A DNA stretch of 64,000 nucleotides from Curvibacter sp. GTDB lineage: Bacteria > Pseudomonadota > Gammaproteobacteria > Burkholderiales > Burkholderiaceae_C. This document shows, one piece after another, positions 37,520-50,964 of the stretch. The DNA lies in NCBI GenBank assembly GCA_020248905.1, contig JADCGR010000006.1:83480-147479 (forward strand), given 5' to 3'. How positions within the stretch are numbered: the first letter of the stretch is position 1; the number at the start of each line of letters is the position of its first letter. Position numbers and translations under genes: made by a program. The notes beneath the pieces are model-generated. The model did no database searches and was not told the origin of the DNA. It was given only the letters and a program-made list of their open reading frames with translations.

Positions 37520-38026
37520 ATGAGCGAGCAGCACGAAGAAGCCCATTCCGGCCCGATCAAGACGCCCCGGCAGATGATGTGGCTCTCTATTGCGTCCTTC
37601 GTGGTGCCGGTGTTCGTGATCATCGGCCTCGTGTATTTCGTGACCGCTGCGCCCAAGCCGGCGGCTGGCTCCAGCAACCCCGAAAAATCGATCGCCGAGC
37701 GGCTGCAGAAAGTGGGAACGGTTGAGATCCGCGACGCTAACCGACCGCTCAAGAGCGGCGAGGCCGTCTACAAGGCGCAGTGTGTTGCCTGCCACGATTC
37801 CGGCGCCGCTGGCGCTCCCAAGTTCGGCGACAAGGGCGCGTGGGCGGCCCGCCTGAAGACTGGCCTTGATGGCCTGGTGAATTCGGCCCTCAAGGGCAAG
37901 GGCGCGATGGCGGGGCAAGGCGGTGGTGATCACACGGACGTGGAGATCGCGCGCGCTGTGGTTTACCTGGCCAATGCAGGCGGCGGCAAGTTCGCTGAGC
38001 CCAAGGCTCCGGACGCAGCCAAGTAA
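37520..38026 (+). CDS. Membrane-anchored c-type cytochrome (cytochrome c5-like)
   Basis: N-terminal TM, GEAVYKAQCVACHDSGAAGAPKFGDKGAWAARLKTGLDGLVNSALKGKGAM. Confidence 0.85.
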   Translation: MSEQHEEAHSGPIKTPRQMMWLSIASFVVPVFVIIGLVYFVTAAPKPAAGSSNPEKSIAERLQKVGTVEIRDANRPLKSGEAVYKAQCVACHDSGAAGAPKFGDKGAWAARLKTGLDGLVNSALKGKGAMAGQGGGDHTDVEIARAVVYLANAGGGKFAEPKAPDAAK

Positions 38027-38046
38027 GCGCGTTCACGCCCCCTGAC

Positions 38047-38071
38047 AGGCCGGTCGACGACCGGCCTTTTT
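38047..38071. terminator. Intrinsic terminator between convergent genes
   Basis: AGGCCGGTC-GAC-GACCGGCCTTTTT. Confidence 0.8.
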
Positions 38072-39623
38072 ATTTGTGCTCCCCGCCAGCGTAGAGCGCC
38101 CGTAGTTCGCGCTTGAGGATCTTGCCGATGGCGCTGCGCGGTAGTTCGGCGAGATAGCGCAGATCGCCCAGACGCTGGGTCTTGCCCACGCGCTGGTTCA
38201 TCCAGGTCCGCAGTTCTTCCGGCGCGAGGGCAGGCTCCTTTTTCGGCACCACATACGCCACGGGCGTCTCGCCCCACTGCTCGGAGGGCACGCCCACCAC
38301 GGCGACGTCCTGCACGGCGGGATGCTGGCGCAACACGGCTTCGAGATCGCTGGGGTAAATGTTGAAGCCGCCGGAGATGATCATGTCCTTGCGGCGGTCG
38401 AGCAGCGTCAGGAAGCCCTGGGCATCGAAGCGGCCAATATCGCCGGTGCGGATGAAGCGCTGGCCGTCGGGTGCATACCACTCGGCCTCGCGCGTCTTGT
38501 CGGGGCGGCCGTGGCAGCCCTTCATCATGCCGGGGGAACGGCCCACCACTTCGCCGGTCTCGCCGCGCGCCACCTCTTTTCCCTGCGCGTCGATCAGGCG
38601 GATGTCATGACCCTGGGCGGGCCGGCCGACGGTGTGCAATTTGTCGGGATGCGCGTGGGCATCGAGGATGCAGGTCCCGCCGCCTTCAGTCATGCCATAA
38701 AACTCCACCAAGCCGCCGGGCCATCGGGCCAGCACCTCGGCCTTGAGCGCCGCAGAAAAGGGTGCGCTGGTACAGAACTTCATGTGGAAGCTGTCCAGGT
38801 CATATGCGTCAAACGCCGGATGGGTAAGCAGTCGCTGGTACTGCACTGGTACGAGCATGGTGTGGGTCGCCCGCTCCTGCTGGGCCAGCTGCAGCCAGGC
38901 GGCAGCATCGAAGCGGGGCATGAGCACCACGCTGCCGCCGTACGCCAGCGTAGGAAAGAACACCACCAGCGTGGTGTTGGAGTACAGCGGCGTGGAGAGC
39001 AGGGTCACGGTCTGCGCGCCATAGCCGTACGCATCGCCACGCTGCACATGGACCCAGCGCATGCCATGCGGCTGCACGATGCCCTTGGGCTCGCCTGTGG
39101 TGCCGCTCGAGTAGATGATGTTGAAGGGCCAGTCGGCATCGACGGGTACATCGGCGGGGCTGGGGCCCGCCGGGGCCAGCCATTGCGGCCAGGGGATACC
39201 GTCTTGGGCGCCGTCAAGCGCAATGCGCGGAAGATCGGTCGCGCGCCCTTGCAACAGTTGCGCCGTTTCACGGTCGGTGAAGAGCAGGCGCGCCCCCGCG
39301 TCGCGCAGCATGAGCGCCAGACTGTCCGCAGTTGCCCCCGGGGCCAGGGGCGCAACCACCACGCCGGCACGCAGTGCGCCCAGGTAGGTGACGGCATAGC
39401 TCAGCGAGGTGGCCGCGCACAGCGCGACGACTTGCCCGGGCTGCACGCCGTCGCGTTGCAAGGCCGCTGCGACACGGTCCATCGCTGAGTCAAGCGCAGC
39501 ATAGTCCAGCATCTTGCCGTCTTGTAAAACGGCGCGGCGCTGCGGCGCCGCCCGCGCATGCAGCCGGATCAGCACAGCAACCGTGTTGAACGGTGCGGCC
39601 AGAGCCTCGGCGACGGCATTCAT
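38070..39623 (-). CDS. AMP-dependent acyl-CoA synthetase/ligase
   Basis: FNIIYSSGTTGEPKGIVQPHGM...EFYGMTEGGGT...IRTGDIGRFDAQGFLTLLDRRKDMIISGGFNIYPSDLEAVL. Confidence 0.9.
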   Translation of the reverse strand: MNAVAEALAAPFNTVAVLIRLHARAAPQRRAVLQDGKMLDYAALDSAMDRVAAALQRDGVQPGQVVALCAATSLSYAVTYLGALRAGVVVAPLAPGATADSLALMLRDAGARLLFTDRETAQLLQGRATDLPRIALDGAQDGIPWPQWLAPAGPSPADVPVDADWPFNIIYSSGTTGEPKGIVQPHGMRWVHVQRGDAYGYGAQTVTLLSTPLYSNTTLVVFFPTLAYGGSVVLMPRFDAAAWLQLAQQERATHTMLVPVQYQRLLTHPAFDAYDLDSFHMKFCTSAPFSAALKAEVLARWPGGLVEFYGMTEGGGTCILDAHAHPDKLHTVGRPAQGHDIRLIDAQGKEVARGETGEVVGRSPGMMKGCHGRPDKTREAEWYAPDGQRFIRTGDIGRFDAQGFLTLLDRRKDMIISGGFNIYPSDLEAVLRQHPAVQDVAVVGVPSEQWGETPVAYVVPKKEPALAPEELRTWMNQRVGKTQRLGDLRYLAELPRSAIGKILKRELRALYAGGEHK

Positions 39624-41302
39624 GCGCGTGGCTGCGCCCGCTCACGTTCCTGCAGCTCACGCCACAGGATCTTGCCTGTGCCCGACTTGGGCAGCGTGTC
39701 GACGAGCTCGACGATGCGCGGGCTCTTGTAGGCCGCCATATGCTCGTGCGTCCAGCGGATGATGTCGTCTTCGCTCACCTGGCCGCGCACCTGCGGCTTG
39801 AGCACGACCAGCGCCTTGACGGTCTCGCCCCGCCGGTCGTCGTTTGCGGCGATGACGCACGCCTCATGAATGGCGGGGTGCCGGTACATGAGGGACTCGA
39901 CCTCTGCGGGCCACACCTTGTAGCCCGATGCGTTGATCATGCGCTTGAGCCGGTCCACCATGAAATAGTAGCCCTCGGCGTCGACGTAGGCCAGGTCGCC
40001 GGTGCGCAGGAAGCGCTTCCCGTCGATGTGGATGAAAGACTCGGCCGTTGCCTGGGGCTGCTTCCAGTAGCCCTGCATCACCTGCGGCGCATGGATGACG
40101 ATTTCCCCGGTCTCACCGGGCGCGACCTCCTGCAGGGTCTGCGGGTCCAGCACGCGTGCATCAACATCGAAGACGGGGATGCCTAGGCACTGCGGCTTGG
40201 GCCGGTGGAGTGGATTGATATGCGTGGCGGCCAGCGTCTCGCTCATCCCAAAGCCTTCGACGTAGTCGAGCCCCGTCAGCTCCTTGAGTTTCTTGGCGAT
40301 GGCCGCCGGCATGGCTGCCCCGCCGCCCCGTATGCCCTGCAGGCTTGAGAGGTCGTATTCGCCGAGCCGGGGGTTGGAGAGAAAGTCCACGACCATGGTC
40401 GAAATCGCCTGCCAGATTCCTATGCGGTGGCGCTGGATGCACTGTGCCGCCACATCGCTGTCCCAGCGCGTAAGCACGACGACGGTGGCGCCCGCGTAGA
40501 GGGGGCCGTTCATGCCGCCCGCCATTCCGGTTACGTGAAAGAAGGGCAGCACCGACAGGAAGACCGTATCCTGCGTGCGGGCGAACCACTGCACCCCGCC
40601 CACGAGGGTACTCATGGCGCTGCGATGGGTGTGCATGCAGCCCTTGGGCTGGCCCGTGGTGCCAGAGGTATAGGGCATGACGCACAGATCATCCGGGCCG
40701 GCCGTGTGAGGGCCGGGGACGCGGCGCAGCGCAAGGATTTCCCGCCAGAGGCTCACGCCATTCGTTGTGATTGCCTCGCGGGGGGCCTCGACAGCAGGCG
40801 GCAGCGCGAGATCGGTGGGCTGGCGCAGGTAGTCGGCGTAGGCGGCCACACCGACGCGCCGCAATCCCTCCGGCCCGTCCAGCAGCGGCGCGATCTGTGG
40901 GTAAAGCTCCTGTGCCACGAGCGCTGTTCGCGCGTCGCTGTCCTGCACGTAATGACGCAATTCATCCGCGCGGTTCATCGGGTTCACCGGAACCACCACA
41001 GCATTCGCACGGAGGATGGCGTAGTAGGCAATCGCCCACTGCGGGCAGTTCTGCATATAGAGCAGCACGCGGTCGCCAGCCTGAACGCCGCAGTCCTGCT
41101 GCAGCCAGCCGGCCAGCCGCTCGCAGTCCGCGCGGAACTGCGCGTAGCTCAGGGGCGTCTCGTAATAGACGATGAAGGGCTTGTCGGGATAGCGGTTGGC
41201 CGACACCTCGACGTTGAACCAAAGGCTGGTCTGCGGCAAGGTCAGCTGCCGGGGCAGGCCCGGCGGCCAGTGCGGGAGATGACGCTCGCCGGATCTCGGC
41301 AT
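39620..41302 (-). CDS. AMP-dependent acyl-CoA synthetase/ligase (long-chain fatty-acid-CoA ligase type)
   Basis: MPRSGERHLPHWPPGLPRQLTLPQTSLWFNVEVSANRYPDKPFIVYYETPLSYAQF...MPYTSGTTGQPKGCMHTHRS...RTGDLAYVDAEGYYFMVDRLKRMINASGYKVWPAEVE. Confidence 0.9.
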   Translation of the reverse strand: MPRSGERHLPHWPPGLPRQLTLPQTSLWFNVEVSANRYPDKPFIVYYETPLSYAQFRADCERLAGWLQQDCGVQAGDRVLLYMQNCPQWAIAYYAILRANAVVVPVNPMNRADELRHYVQDSDARTALVAQELYPQIAPLLDGPEGLRRVGVAAYADYLRQPTDLALPPAVEAPREAITTNGVSLWREILALRRVPGPHTAGPDDLCVMPYTSGTTGQPKGCMHTHRSAMSTLVGGVQWFARTQDTVFLSVLPFFHVTGMAGGMNGPLYAGATVVVLTRWDSDVAAQCIQRHRIGIWQAISTMVVDFLSNPRLGEYDLSSLQGIRGGGAAMPAAIAKKLKELTGLDYVEGFGMSETLAATHINPLHRPKPQCLGIPVFDVDARVLDPQTLQEVAPGETGEIVIHAPQVMQGYWKQPQATAESFIHIDGKRFLRTGDLAYVDAEGYYFMVDRLKRMINASGYKVWPAEVESLMYRHPAIHEACVIAANDDRRGETVKALVVLKPQVRGQVSEDDIIRWTHEHMAAYKSPRIVELVDTLPKSGTGKILWRELQERERAQPRA

Positions 41303-41345
41303 GGGAACTCCTGTGCTGCCGTCGGGTGACCGCAGCGTCGCGGGA

Positions 41346-41900
41346 TTATCGAGCCGCTCTTGACGACACGTTGTCACGCTGCGGACTGCAGACGTAGGCG
41401 TAGCGCTGCGGCAAATCGGCGCGGCGTACGTCCTGCGGTTGCCAGCGGCCGCTCTCGACGCATTCGGCCGCCAGTGCCATGTCTTGGGTGTGCACCAGGC
41501 CCAGGCCGCGCGCAGTGGCGAGGTACAGGCGCCCTGTTTCGTCGAGCAGGCATTGCTGCACCTGGGCGGGCTCACCGCTGTGCGCGCGCACCGTTGCGTC
41601 GGCCTGCACGCGCCAGATCCAGGGCGTCGCCTCAAGTTCGACGTAGACCCGCTGCGGTCCGTTCTGGAAGTACCAGCGGCCCTGCGCATCACGTTCGTAG
41701 TTGCGCTGGATGAAGTCGATGAGCTTTTCATGGCGCAGCAGAGAGCCCTTGGCACAAGGCAAGCCACTGTCAAAGGCACCGGCAGCCTGCGCGCGGTCAT
41801 CTCGCATGTACCAGTTGCCGCGCGCGTCCAGCCCCAGCCAGCCGTAGCAGTCAGGGACATGGGGCCATTTGGCCATGGCCTGGTGCACGATGTCATCCAT
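41346..41900 (-). CDS. Conserved uncharacterised protein
   Basis: MDDIVHQAMAKWPHVPDCYGWLGLDARGNWYMRDDRAQAAG...FIQRNYERDAQGRWYFQNGPQRVYVELEATPWIWRV; tightly packed with neighbours. Confidence 0.75.
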   Translation of the reverse strand: MDDIVHQAMAKWPHVPDCYGWLGLDARGNWYMRDDRAQAAGAFDSGLPCAKGSLLRHEKLIDFIQRNYERDAQGRWYFQNGPQRVYVELEATPWIWRVQADATVRAHSGEPAQVQQCLLDETGRLYLATARGLGLVHTQDMALAAECVESGRWQPQDVRRADLPQRYAYVCSPQRDNVSSRAAR

Positions 41901-42882
41901 GGTCAGCCTCCTCTCCTCCTGCGGCGTGCAGCAGCCAGCGGCTGACCGCCTCGGGCATGGTCAGCACATGGCCAGGCCAGTGCCCGCCCGGGAAGCCCAC
42001 ATGACCTCCATGCTGCGGCTGCCACAGCGTGACATGTTGACCCACCTCGTGCGGCTGGGACAGGCTGTAGGCGGGCACGAAAGGGTCATTTCGTGCATTG
42101 AGCGCCAGCGCCGGGATACGGATGCGCGCGAGGTGTGGTTTTGCCGATGCGCGGGACCAGTAGTCCTCGGTGTTTCTGAAGCCATGCAGGGGCGCGGTAA
42201 AGAGTTGGTCGAACTCGTAGAGATCGCGTACCCGCAGCATGGCCTCACGGTCGAAGAGGCCCGGGTGCTGGGCCCACTTCGCCAGGGCTTTTGGCTTCAT
42301 TGTCCTGAGGAACATGCGGGTGTAGATCTGGCGGTTCAAGCCACGCCCGATGGCGTGACCGCCCGCGCAGAGATCCAGCGGGGAGCAGACCGCAGCCACG
42401 GCGTCTACGGTGTTCGCAGCCTGCCCGCCCATTTCGGCAGCCCAGCGCAGCAGTGCGTTTCCGCCCAGCGATATGCCCACGGCAATGATGCGACCGGTGT
42501 GCCGCGCACGCAGACGTCGCAGGATCCAGTCGATCTCCTGCCAGTCGCCCGAATGATAGGCACGCGGCGCGCGGTTGAGTTCACCGCTGCAACCGCGGAA
42601 ATGCGGAACGACATAACGCAGTCCGTGCTGACGCGCGACATCCGCAAAAGCCTGGGCGTAGTGGCTGCGGGTGGAGCCCTCCAGGCCATGGAACAGCACC
42701 AGCAGGACCTGGCCCTCGGTGGCTTGCTGCAACCAGTCCAGGTCGATGAAGTCGGCGTCAGGGGTTTCCCAGCGTTCACGCGCAAACTGCGGCGGTGATT
42801 CCCGCGTGCGCCGCGCGTAAAGCGCCGGCCAGATGGTCTGCAGGTGACCGCCGGGTAGCCAGAGGGGTGCGTGGTACATCAT
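41893..42882 (-). CDS. YheT family alpha/beta hydrolase
   Basis: MMYHAPLWLPGGHLQTIWPALYARR...LVLFHGLEGSTRSHYAQAFADVARQHGLRYVVPHFRGCSGELNRAPRAYHSGD. Confidence 0.9.
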   Translation of the reverse strand: MMYHAPLWLPGGHLQTIWPALYARRTRESPPQFARERWETPDADFIDLDWLQQATEGQVLLVLFHGLEGSTRSHYAQAFADVARQHGLRYVVPHFRGCSGELNRAPRAYHSGDWQEIDWILRRLRARHTGRIIAVGISLGGNALLRWAAEMGGQAANTVDAVAAVCSPLDLCAGGHAIGRGLNRQIYTRMFLRTMKPKALAKWAQHPGLFDREAMLRVRDLYEFDQLFTAPLHGFRNTEDYWSRASAKPHLARIRIPALALNARNDPFVPAYSLSQPHEVGQHVTLWQPQHGGHVGFPGGHWPGHVLTMPEAVSRWLLHAAGGEEADHG

Positions 42883-43500
42883 GCGCGTACGTCTCTTCTG
42901 TGATTTTGCGACAGCATTGTCCGGTCGGTCTTGCATCGTATTCTTGAGCCTCTCGCGTTTTCTTCGCGCCATGCTGCGCGGCTCTGCGATTCTGTCCCTC
43001 GGCCGGCATCTTGCGGCCTGCGGCCCAGACGACCTTAGACAAGTCGAGGCGAAACGCCGCTTGGCGTGGGCGGATTTGCGAGCGCCGTACCAGCGGCGCG
43101 CCGCGCCGGCGCTCAATCTGCACAACGCGGTGCGCGCGCCGCTGACGCCGCACGCAAGCGTGCGCCTGTTACAGTCGCGCCGGCAGGTTCCGCAAATGCC
43201 CACGCCAGACTTCCCCGACGACCACGACGGCTTGGTGCGGCAGGTAGGAGCCCAAAACGAGTTGGGTCATGCACTGCTCCTGCTGTTGACGCAGGCGCTT
43301 GGGCAGCCGGGCCTGCGCCTTTCGTGCAGCATTTTGAGGTGCTCGACAATCGCATGCTGGTTCAGCAAGAACGCTTCGAGTTGGCGACATAACGCTACAA
43401 CCAGTTGTTGCAGGGCTTCCCTTCCAGCCTCACAGCGCGCTTGCAGGGTCGCGGGCCGCTGCGCCTCTGGCCCGCGACGCCTTGAGCCGTATAAGCGACG

Positions 43501-43532
43501 AAAAAAAAAGCCCCGGGCAGCGATGCCGGGGC
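43501..43532 (-). terminator. Intrinsic terminator of atp operon
   Basis: Minus strand GCCCCGG-CATCGCTGC-CCGGGGCTTTTTTTTT. Confidence 0.85.
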
Positions 43533-43577
43533 CATGGTCTCTGCCGCCACAGGCAGCAGGCAGCAGGCAATGAAAAG

Positions 43578-43994
43578 TTATTTCTTCTTGAGGTACTTGC
43601 GCAAGGCGGCAATCTCGGCTGCGGCGATCGCCAACTCGGACTGTGCCTTGGCCAAGTCCAGGTCGCTCTTGGCGTTTTTAATCGCTTCCTCGGCGGCCTG
43701 GCGCGCCTCGTTGGCCTTCTCCTCGTCCAGATCCTTGCCGCGCACGGCGGTGTCGGACAGGACGGTGACGCAGTCGGGCTGCACCTCAAGAATTCCGCCA
43801 GCGACGAAGACGAACTCTTCCTTGCCGTCGGCCATCTCGATACGCACCGAGCCCGGCTTGACGCGAGTGATCAGCGGAGTATGACGAGGGTAGATGCCCA
43901 GCTCGCCCGCTTCACCGGGCAGCGCAACGAATCGCGCCTCGCCCGAGAAGATGAACTCTTCGGCACTGACCACATCAACGTGGATGGTGTTCAT
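43578..43994 (-). CDS. atpC: ATP synthase F1 epsilon subunit
   Basis: [52 protein letters not shown]. Confidence 0.97.
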   Translation of the reverse strand: MNTIHVDVVSAEEFIFSGEARFVALPGEAGELGIYPRHTPLITRVKPGSVRIEMADGKEEFVFVAGGILEVQPDCVTVLSDTAVRGKDLDEEKANEARQAAEEAIKNAKSDLDLAKAQSELAIAAAEIAALRKYLKKK

Positions 43995-44082
43995 GTTGGA
44001 GCTCCTTGGGTTGATCGTTCAGCGTTCGGAGTTGGGCGTCTGGGCGTCGCGCCAGAGTTTCAACACCAGACACTCAACCTTA

Positions 44083-45537
<1,455 letters not shown>

Positions 45538-46416
45538 TCAGACCGCTGCGGCGCCCGCCACGATTTCCGACAGTTCCTTGGTGATGCCGGCCTGGCGGGT
45601 CTTGTTGTAGACCAGCTTCAGCTCGGAGATCACATTCCCCGCGTTGTCGGTGGCGGCCTTCATGGCCACCATGCGGGCGGACTGTTCCGATGCCATGTTC
45701 TCGGCCACGGCCTGATAAACCAGTGCCTCCACGTAACGCACCAGTAGTTCGTCAATGACGGTCCGCGCGTCAGGCTCGTAGATGTAGTCCCAGTCGTGCT
45801 GCGGGCCGCTGGCTTGCGCCTCGTCCCGGATCTTGGCGGCCGACAGGGGCAGCAGCTGCTCCACCACGGGCTCCTGCTTCATGGTGTTGATGAACTTGGT
45901 GTAGCACAGGTACACCGCGCTCAGTTCGCCACGCGTGTAAGCGTCCAGCAGCACCTTGACCGGGCCGATCAGCCTGTCCAAGTGGGGGGTGTCGCCAAGC
46001 TGGACGGACTGCGAAACCACCTTGGCACCGACGCGGTTGAGAAAGCCCAGACCCTTGTTGCCGATCGCCACGACCTGCGTGCTCACGCCCGCCGTCTGCA
46101 GCTCGCGCAGCTTGTTGGTCACGCCGCGCAGCACGTTGGTGTTGAGTCCGCCGCAAAGACCCTTGTCGGTAGTCACCACGATCATACCGGCCGACTTGGA
46201 CTGGTTCACCGCCATGAAGGGATGCACGTACTCCGGGTTGGCCTTGCCGAGGTTGGCGGCAATGTTGCGCACCTTCTCGCTGTAGGGACGGGCGGCCTGC
46301 ATCCGCTGCTGCGCCTTGCGCATCTTGGAGGCGGCCACCATTTCCATGGCCTTGGTGATCTTCTTGGTGTTTTCCACCGATTTGATCTTGCCGCGAATTT
46401 CCTTGCCTGCCGCCAT
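45538..46416 (-). CDS. atpG: ATP synthase F1 gamma subunit
   Basis: [36 protein letters not shown]. Confidence 0.98.
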   Translation of the reverse strand: MAAGKEIRGKIKSVENTKKITKAMEMVAASKMRKAQQRMQAARPYSEKVRNIAANLGKANPEYVHPFMAVNQSKSAGMIVVTTDKGLCGGLNTNVLRGVTNKLRELQTAGVSTQVVAIGNKGLGFLNRVGAKVVSQSVQLGDTPHLDRLIGPVKVLLDAYTRGELSAVYLCYTKFINTMKQEPVVEQLLPLSAAKIRDEAQASGPQHDWDYIYEPDARTVIDELLVRYVEALVYQAVAENMASEQSARMVAMKAATDNAGNVISELKLVYNKTRQAGITKELSEIVAGAAAV

Positions 46417-46427
46417 GGCGTGCTCCT

Positions 46428-47981
46428 TTAGGCGAAGGTCTTCTTGAACGCGGCGATCGCTGCGCTCAGTTCGGCTTCGGCGTCCTTGTCCATGGCCTTG
46501 GCGGCTTCCAGCTTGGCCAGCAGCGCAGCGTGCTTGTCTTTCAGATAAGCATGCAGGCCATGCTCGAAAGGCAGGACCTTCTTGACCTCGATGTCATCCA
46601 TGTACCCCTTGTTCACGGCAAACAGGGAAGCGCCCATCAGGCTGATCGACAGGGGGCTGTACTGGGCCTGCTTGAGCAGTTCCGTCACGCGGGCACCGCG
46701 GTCGAGCTGCTTCTTCGTGGCGGCGTCAAGGTCCGAGGCAAACTGAGCGAAGGCCGCCAGTTCACGGTACTGAGCCAGGTCAGTACGGATACCGCCGGAA
46801 AGGCTCTTGATCAGCTTGGTCTGGGCGGCGCCACCGACGCGAGATACCGAGATACCGGCGTTGATGGCGGGGCGGATGCCGGCGTTGAAGAGGCTAGTTT
46901 CCAGGAAGATCTGGCCATCGGTGATGGAGATCACGTTGGTCGGCACGAAGGCGGACACGTCGCCGGCCTGCGTCTCGATGATGGGAAGCGCGGTCAGCGA
47001 TCCGGTCTTGCCCTTGACGGCGCCTTTGGTGAAGGCTTCAACGTAGTCGGCGTTCACGCGGGCGGCGCGCTCCAGCAGGCGGCTGTGCAGATAGAACACG
47101 TCGCCGGGGTAGGCTTCGCGGCCCGGGGGACGACGCAGCAGCAGCGAGACCTGGCGATACGCCACGGCCTGCTTGGACAGGTCGTCATAAACGATCAGGG
47201 CGTCCTGGCCGCGGTCGCGAAAGTACTCGCCCATTGTGCAGCCGGAATAGGCCGACACGTACTGCATGGCCGCCGATTCGGAGGCGGTGGCAGCCACGAC
47301 GATGGTGTACGCCATTGCGCCGGCCTGCTCCAGGGCACGCACTACGTTCTTGACGCTCGAAGCCTTCTGGCCGATGGCGACATAAACGCAGGTCATGTTC
47401 TGACCCTTCTGGTTGATGATGGCGTCAATGGCCACGGCGGTCTTGCCGGTCTGGCGGTCGCCGATGATCAGTTCGCGCTGGCCGCGGCCGACGGGCACCA
47501 TCGCGTCGATCGACTTCAGACCGGACTGCATGGGCTGATCGACGGACTGGCGGGCGATCACGCCCGGAGCCACCTTCTCGATCACGTCGGTCATCTTGGC
47601 GTTGATCGGGCCCTTGCCGTCGATGGGCTGGCCCAGCGCGTTGACCACGCGGCCGATCAGCTCAGGGCCGACCGGCACTTCCAAGATGCGGCCCGTGCAC
47701 TTGACGGTGTCGCCCTCGGAGATATGCTCGTACTCGCCCAGAATCACGGAGCCGACGGAGTCGCGCTCGAGGTTCAGGGCCAGACCGTAGGTGGGCTGAC
47801 CATCCTTGCCGGCCGGAAACTCCAGCATTTCGCCCTGCATCACGTCCGACAGGCCGTGCATGCGGCAGATGCCGTCAGTCACGGAGACCACGGTACCCTG
47901 GTTGCGGATGTCGGCGCTGGCGGACAGGCCTTGGATCCGGCTCTTGATCAGTTCAGAGATTTCTGCGGGATTGAGTTGCAT
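46428..47981 (-). CDS. atpA: ATP synthase F1 alpha subunit
   Basis: [19 protein letters not shown]...[28 protein letters not shown]. Confidence 0.98.
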   Translation of the reverse strand: MQLNPAEISELIKSRIQGLSASADIRNQGTVVSVTDGICRMHGLSDVMQGEMLEFPAGKDGQPTYGLALNLERDSVGSVILGEYEHISEGDTVKCTGRILEVPVGPELIGRVVNALGQPIDGKGPINAKMTDVIEKVAPGVIARQSVDQPMQSGLKSIDAMVPVGRGQRELIIGDRQTGKTAVAIDAIINQKGQNMTCVYVAIGQKASSVKNVVRALEQAGAMAYTIVVAATASESAAMQYVSAYSGCTMGEYFRDRGQDALIVYDDLSKQAVAYRQVSLLLRRPPGREAYPGDVFYLHSRLLERAARVNADYVEAFTKGAVKGKTGSLTALPIIETQAGDVSAFVPTNVISITDGQIFLETSLFNAGIRPAINAGISVSRVGGAAQTKLIKSLSGGIRTDLAQYRELAAFAQFASDLDAATKKQLDRGARVTELLKQAQYSPLSISLMGASLFAVNKGYMDDIEVKKVLPFEHGLHAYLKDKHAALLAKLEAAKAMDKDAEAELSAAIAAFKKTFA

Positions 47982-48029
47982 GACTCTTTCCTTCTTTCCT
48001 TGGTTGGGCTGACGGTCAGGCGGAATGCC

Positions 48030-48560
48030 TCAGGCCGTGAGAGCCGCTTTCATTTGTTCCAGACGGGCCTTGACGGACGTGTCGAGCACCTCATCGCCGA
48101 CCACGACGCGGATGCCACCGATCAGTTCGGGCTGCGGCCGCACCGTGACGTTGAGCTTGCGATCGAAGCGTTTTTCCAGCACCGCCTTGACGTCGGCCAA
48201 TGCACCGCCCTCGATCGGGAAGGCACTGTAGACAACCGCGTCAGACGAACCGCTTTGGGCATTCTTCAGAGCACGGAACTGTGCGGCTATCTCGGGCAGT
48301 ACACTGAGGCGGCCGTTGTCAATTACTGTGCGCAAGAAGTTCTTTGCAGCATCGCTCAGGGGCGTCTTGGCCACTGCGGCGATCACGTCAAACACCTGCT
48401 TGGTCGTTGCGTTAGGGTTGTCGGCAAACTGCTGCAACTGCGGATTGCCCGCAATCACAGCCAGCTCCTCAACCCAGGCAGCGGCGCCGTTCAGGTCGGC
48501 AGTCGTCGCCTTGAACAGCGCTTCGGCATATGGGCGGGCAATGGTGGCAAGTTCAGCCAT
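48030..48560 (-). CDS. atpH: ATP synthase F1 delta subunit
   Basis: [18 protein letters not shown]...[39 protein letters not shown]. Confidence 0.96.
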   Translation of the reverse strand: MAELATIARPYAEALFKATTADLNGAAAWVEELAVIAGNPQLQQFADNPNATTKQVFDVIAAVAKTPLSDAAKNFLRTVIDNGRLSVLPEIAAQFRALKNAQSGSSDAVVYSAFPIEGGALADVKAVLEKRFDRKLNVTVRPQPELIGGIRVVVGDEVLDTSVKARLEQMKAALTA

Positions 48561-48571
48561 GGGAAGTCCTT

Positions 48572-49042
48572 TTACAGCTCGGCCTTCAGGCGACCCAGCA
48601 GGTCGGCATGAACGCTGGCGTTGACTTCCTTGCGCAGGATTTGCTCGGCGCCCTTGACGGCCAGCGCGGCAACCTGCTCGCGCAGCGCCTCGCGCGCCTT
48701 CACGGTCTGCTGCTCGGCATCGGCCTTGGCGGCTGCCACGATCTTGTTGCCTTCCTCGGTTGCCCGCGCCTTGGCTTCCTCGATGATGGCCTGCGCACGA
48801 CGCTCGGCATCGGCCAGACGAGTGGCCGTCTCGTTGCGCGTCTTGGCAAGCTCTTCTTCGACGCGCTTGTTGGCGGCGCTCAGCTCGGACTTGGCCTTGT
48901 CAGCGGCGGCAAGACCCTCGGCAATTCTCTGTGCGCGCTCATCAAGCGCCTTGGCAATCGGGGGCCACACAAACTTCATCGTGAACCCGACCAGGATCAG
49001 GAACACGATCATCTGAATGATGAGGGTACCGGTAATGCTCAT
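48572..49042 (-). CDS. atpF: ATP synthase Fo subunit b
   Basis: [51 protein letters not shown]. Confidence 0.97.
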   Translation of the reverse strand: MSITGTLIIQMIVFLILVGFTMKFVWPPIAKALDERAQRIAEGLAAADKAKSELSAANKRVEEELAKTRNETATRLADAERRAQAIIEEAKARATEEGNKIVAAAKADAEQQTVKAREALREQVAALAVKGAEQILRKEVNASVHADLLGRLKAEL

Positions 49043-49104
49043 GTTTCATCCTTCACCCAGGCGCATTCACGCGCGCCAGGGAATATCTTGGGTCTGGAGG
49101 ATGC

Positions 49105-50276
<1,172 letters not shown>

Positions 50277-50280
50277 CTGA

Positions 50281-50772
50281 TTACTCGTCTTGTTGTTTCA
50301 CGTTCCGGGATGCAAACTTCAACGCAACCCAATACACCTTCAACGTCAGCACAAGGCCTGCCAGCAACGCCGGCCAGCTCAGGGCCCCCACCAGCCTGGG
50401 CGCGGCAATCAGCATTGCCAGCGTCAAGGCCAACTTGACCATTTGCCACACGAGGAAGCCCACGGCCCCGGTCACCGGATTCACCGACGACAAGCGCCCC
50501 GTCAGCCCGCGCGCGAAAACAGCCGCTGGCACAACGACCGCCAGCGCACCATATGCGAGAGACCAGGCCACGGAAGGCACTCCGGTCAGGAGCCAGGCCA
50601 GCAAAGCCGCCAGCACCCCGACCACCACCTGAGTCAGCACCACCCACCATGGAGACACCGATGGACTACGCTCCCGCAACGCTTGCGCCTCTTCGGCGCT
50701 CAGCGGGGTGAAGTCCGACTCCGCCGCCTCGTCTTGTCCGCCGCCCCGCAATCCTGGTGCCATTTTCGACAT
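50281..50772 (-). CDS. atpI: ATP synthase subunit I-like protein
   Basis: [34 protein letters not shown]... four TM segments; first position of the atp operon. Confidence 0.8.
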   Translation of the reverse strand: MSKMAPGLRGGGQDEAAESDFTPLSAEEAQALRERSPSVSPWWVVLTQVVVGVLAALLAWLLTGVPSVAWSLAYGALAVVVPAAVFARGLTGRLSSVNPVTGAVGFLVWQMVKLALTLAMLIAAPRLVGALSWPALLAGLVLTLKVYWVALKFASRNVKQQDE

Positions 50773-50964
50773 GTCAATCACACCCGGATTCGAAATGGAC
50801 AGCGCGACAAAGCCCTTCATTATACGTAGAAACCCGCCCTGTTTTGCCACTGCCTGACCAGAACCATAAAAAAGCGCCCCCCATCTGCGCAGCTTGCTTG
50901 CATGGGCCTTCAAGCGCTGTACACCCTTCCAAAGTCTCCCCACCCTTCCTGCCATAATTTCGCC

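Noticed and set aside
39620-41896. 758 aa extended version of the second acyl-CoA ligase
   Set aside because: The first ~195 residues are read out of frame through the adjacent real gene (41346-41900); the true start is most likely ATG at 41302.
46530-48611. 693 aa plus-strand ORF opposite atpA/atpH
   Set aside because: Antisense shadow ORF caused by high GC codon bias; composition (His/Gly/Val/Asp-rich, low complexity) and the strongly supported atpA/atpH on the other strand rule it out.
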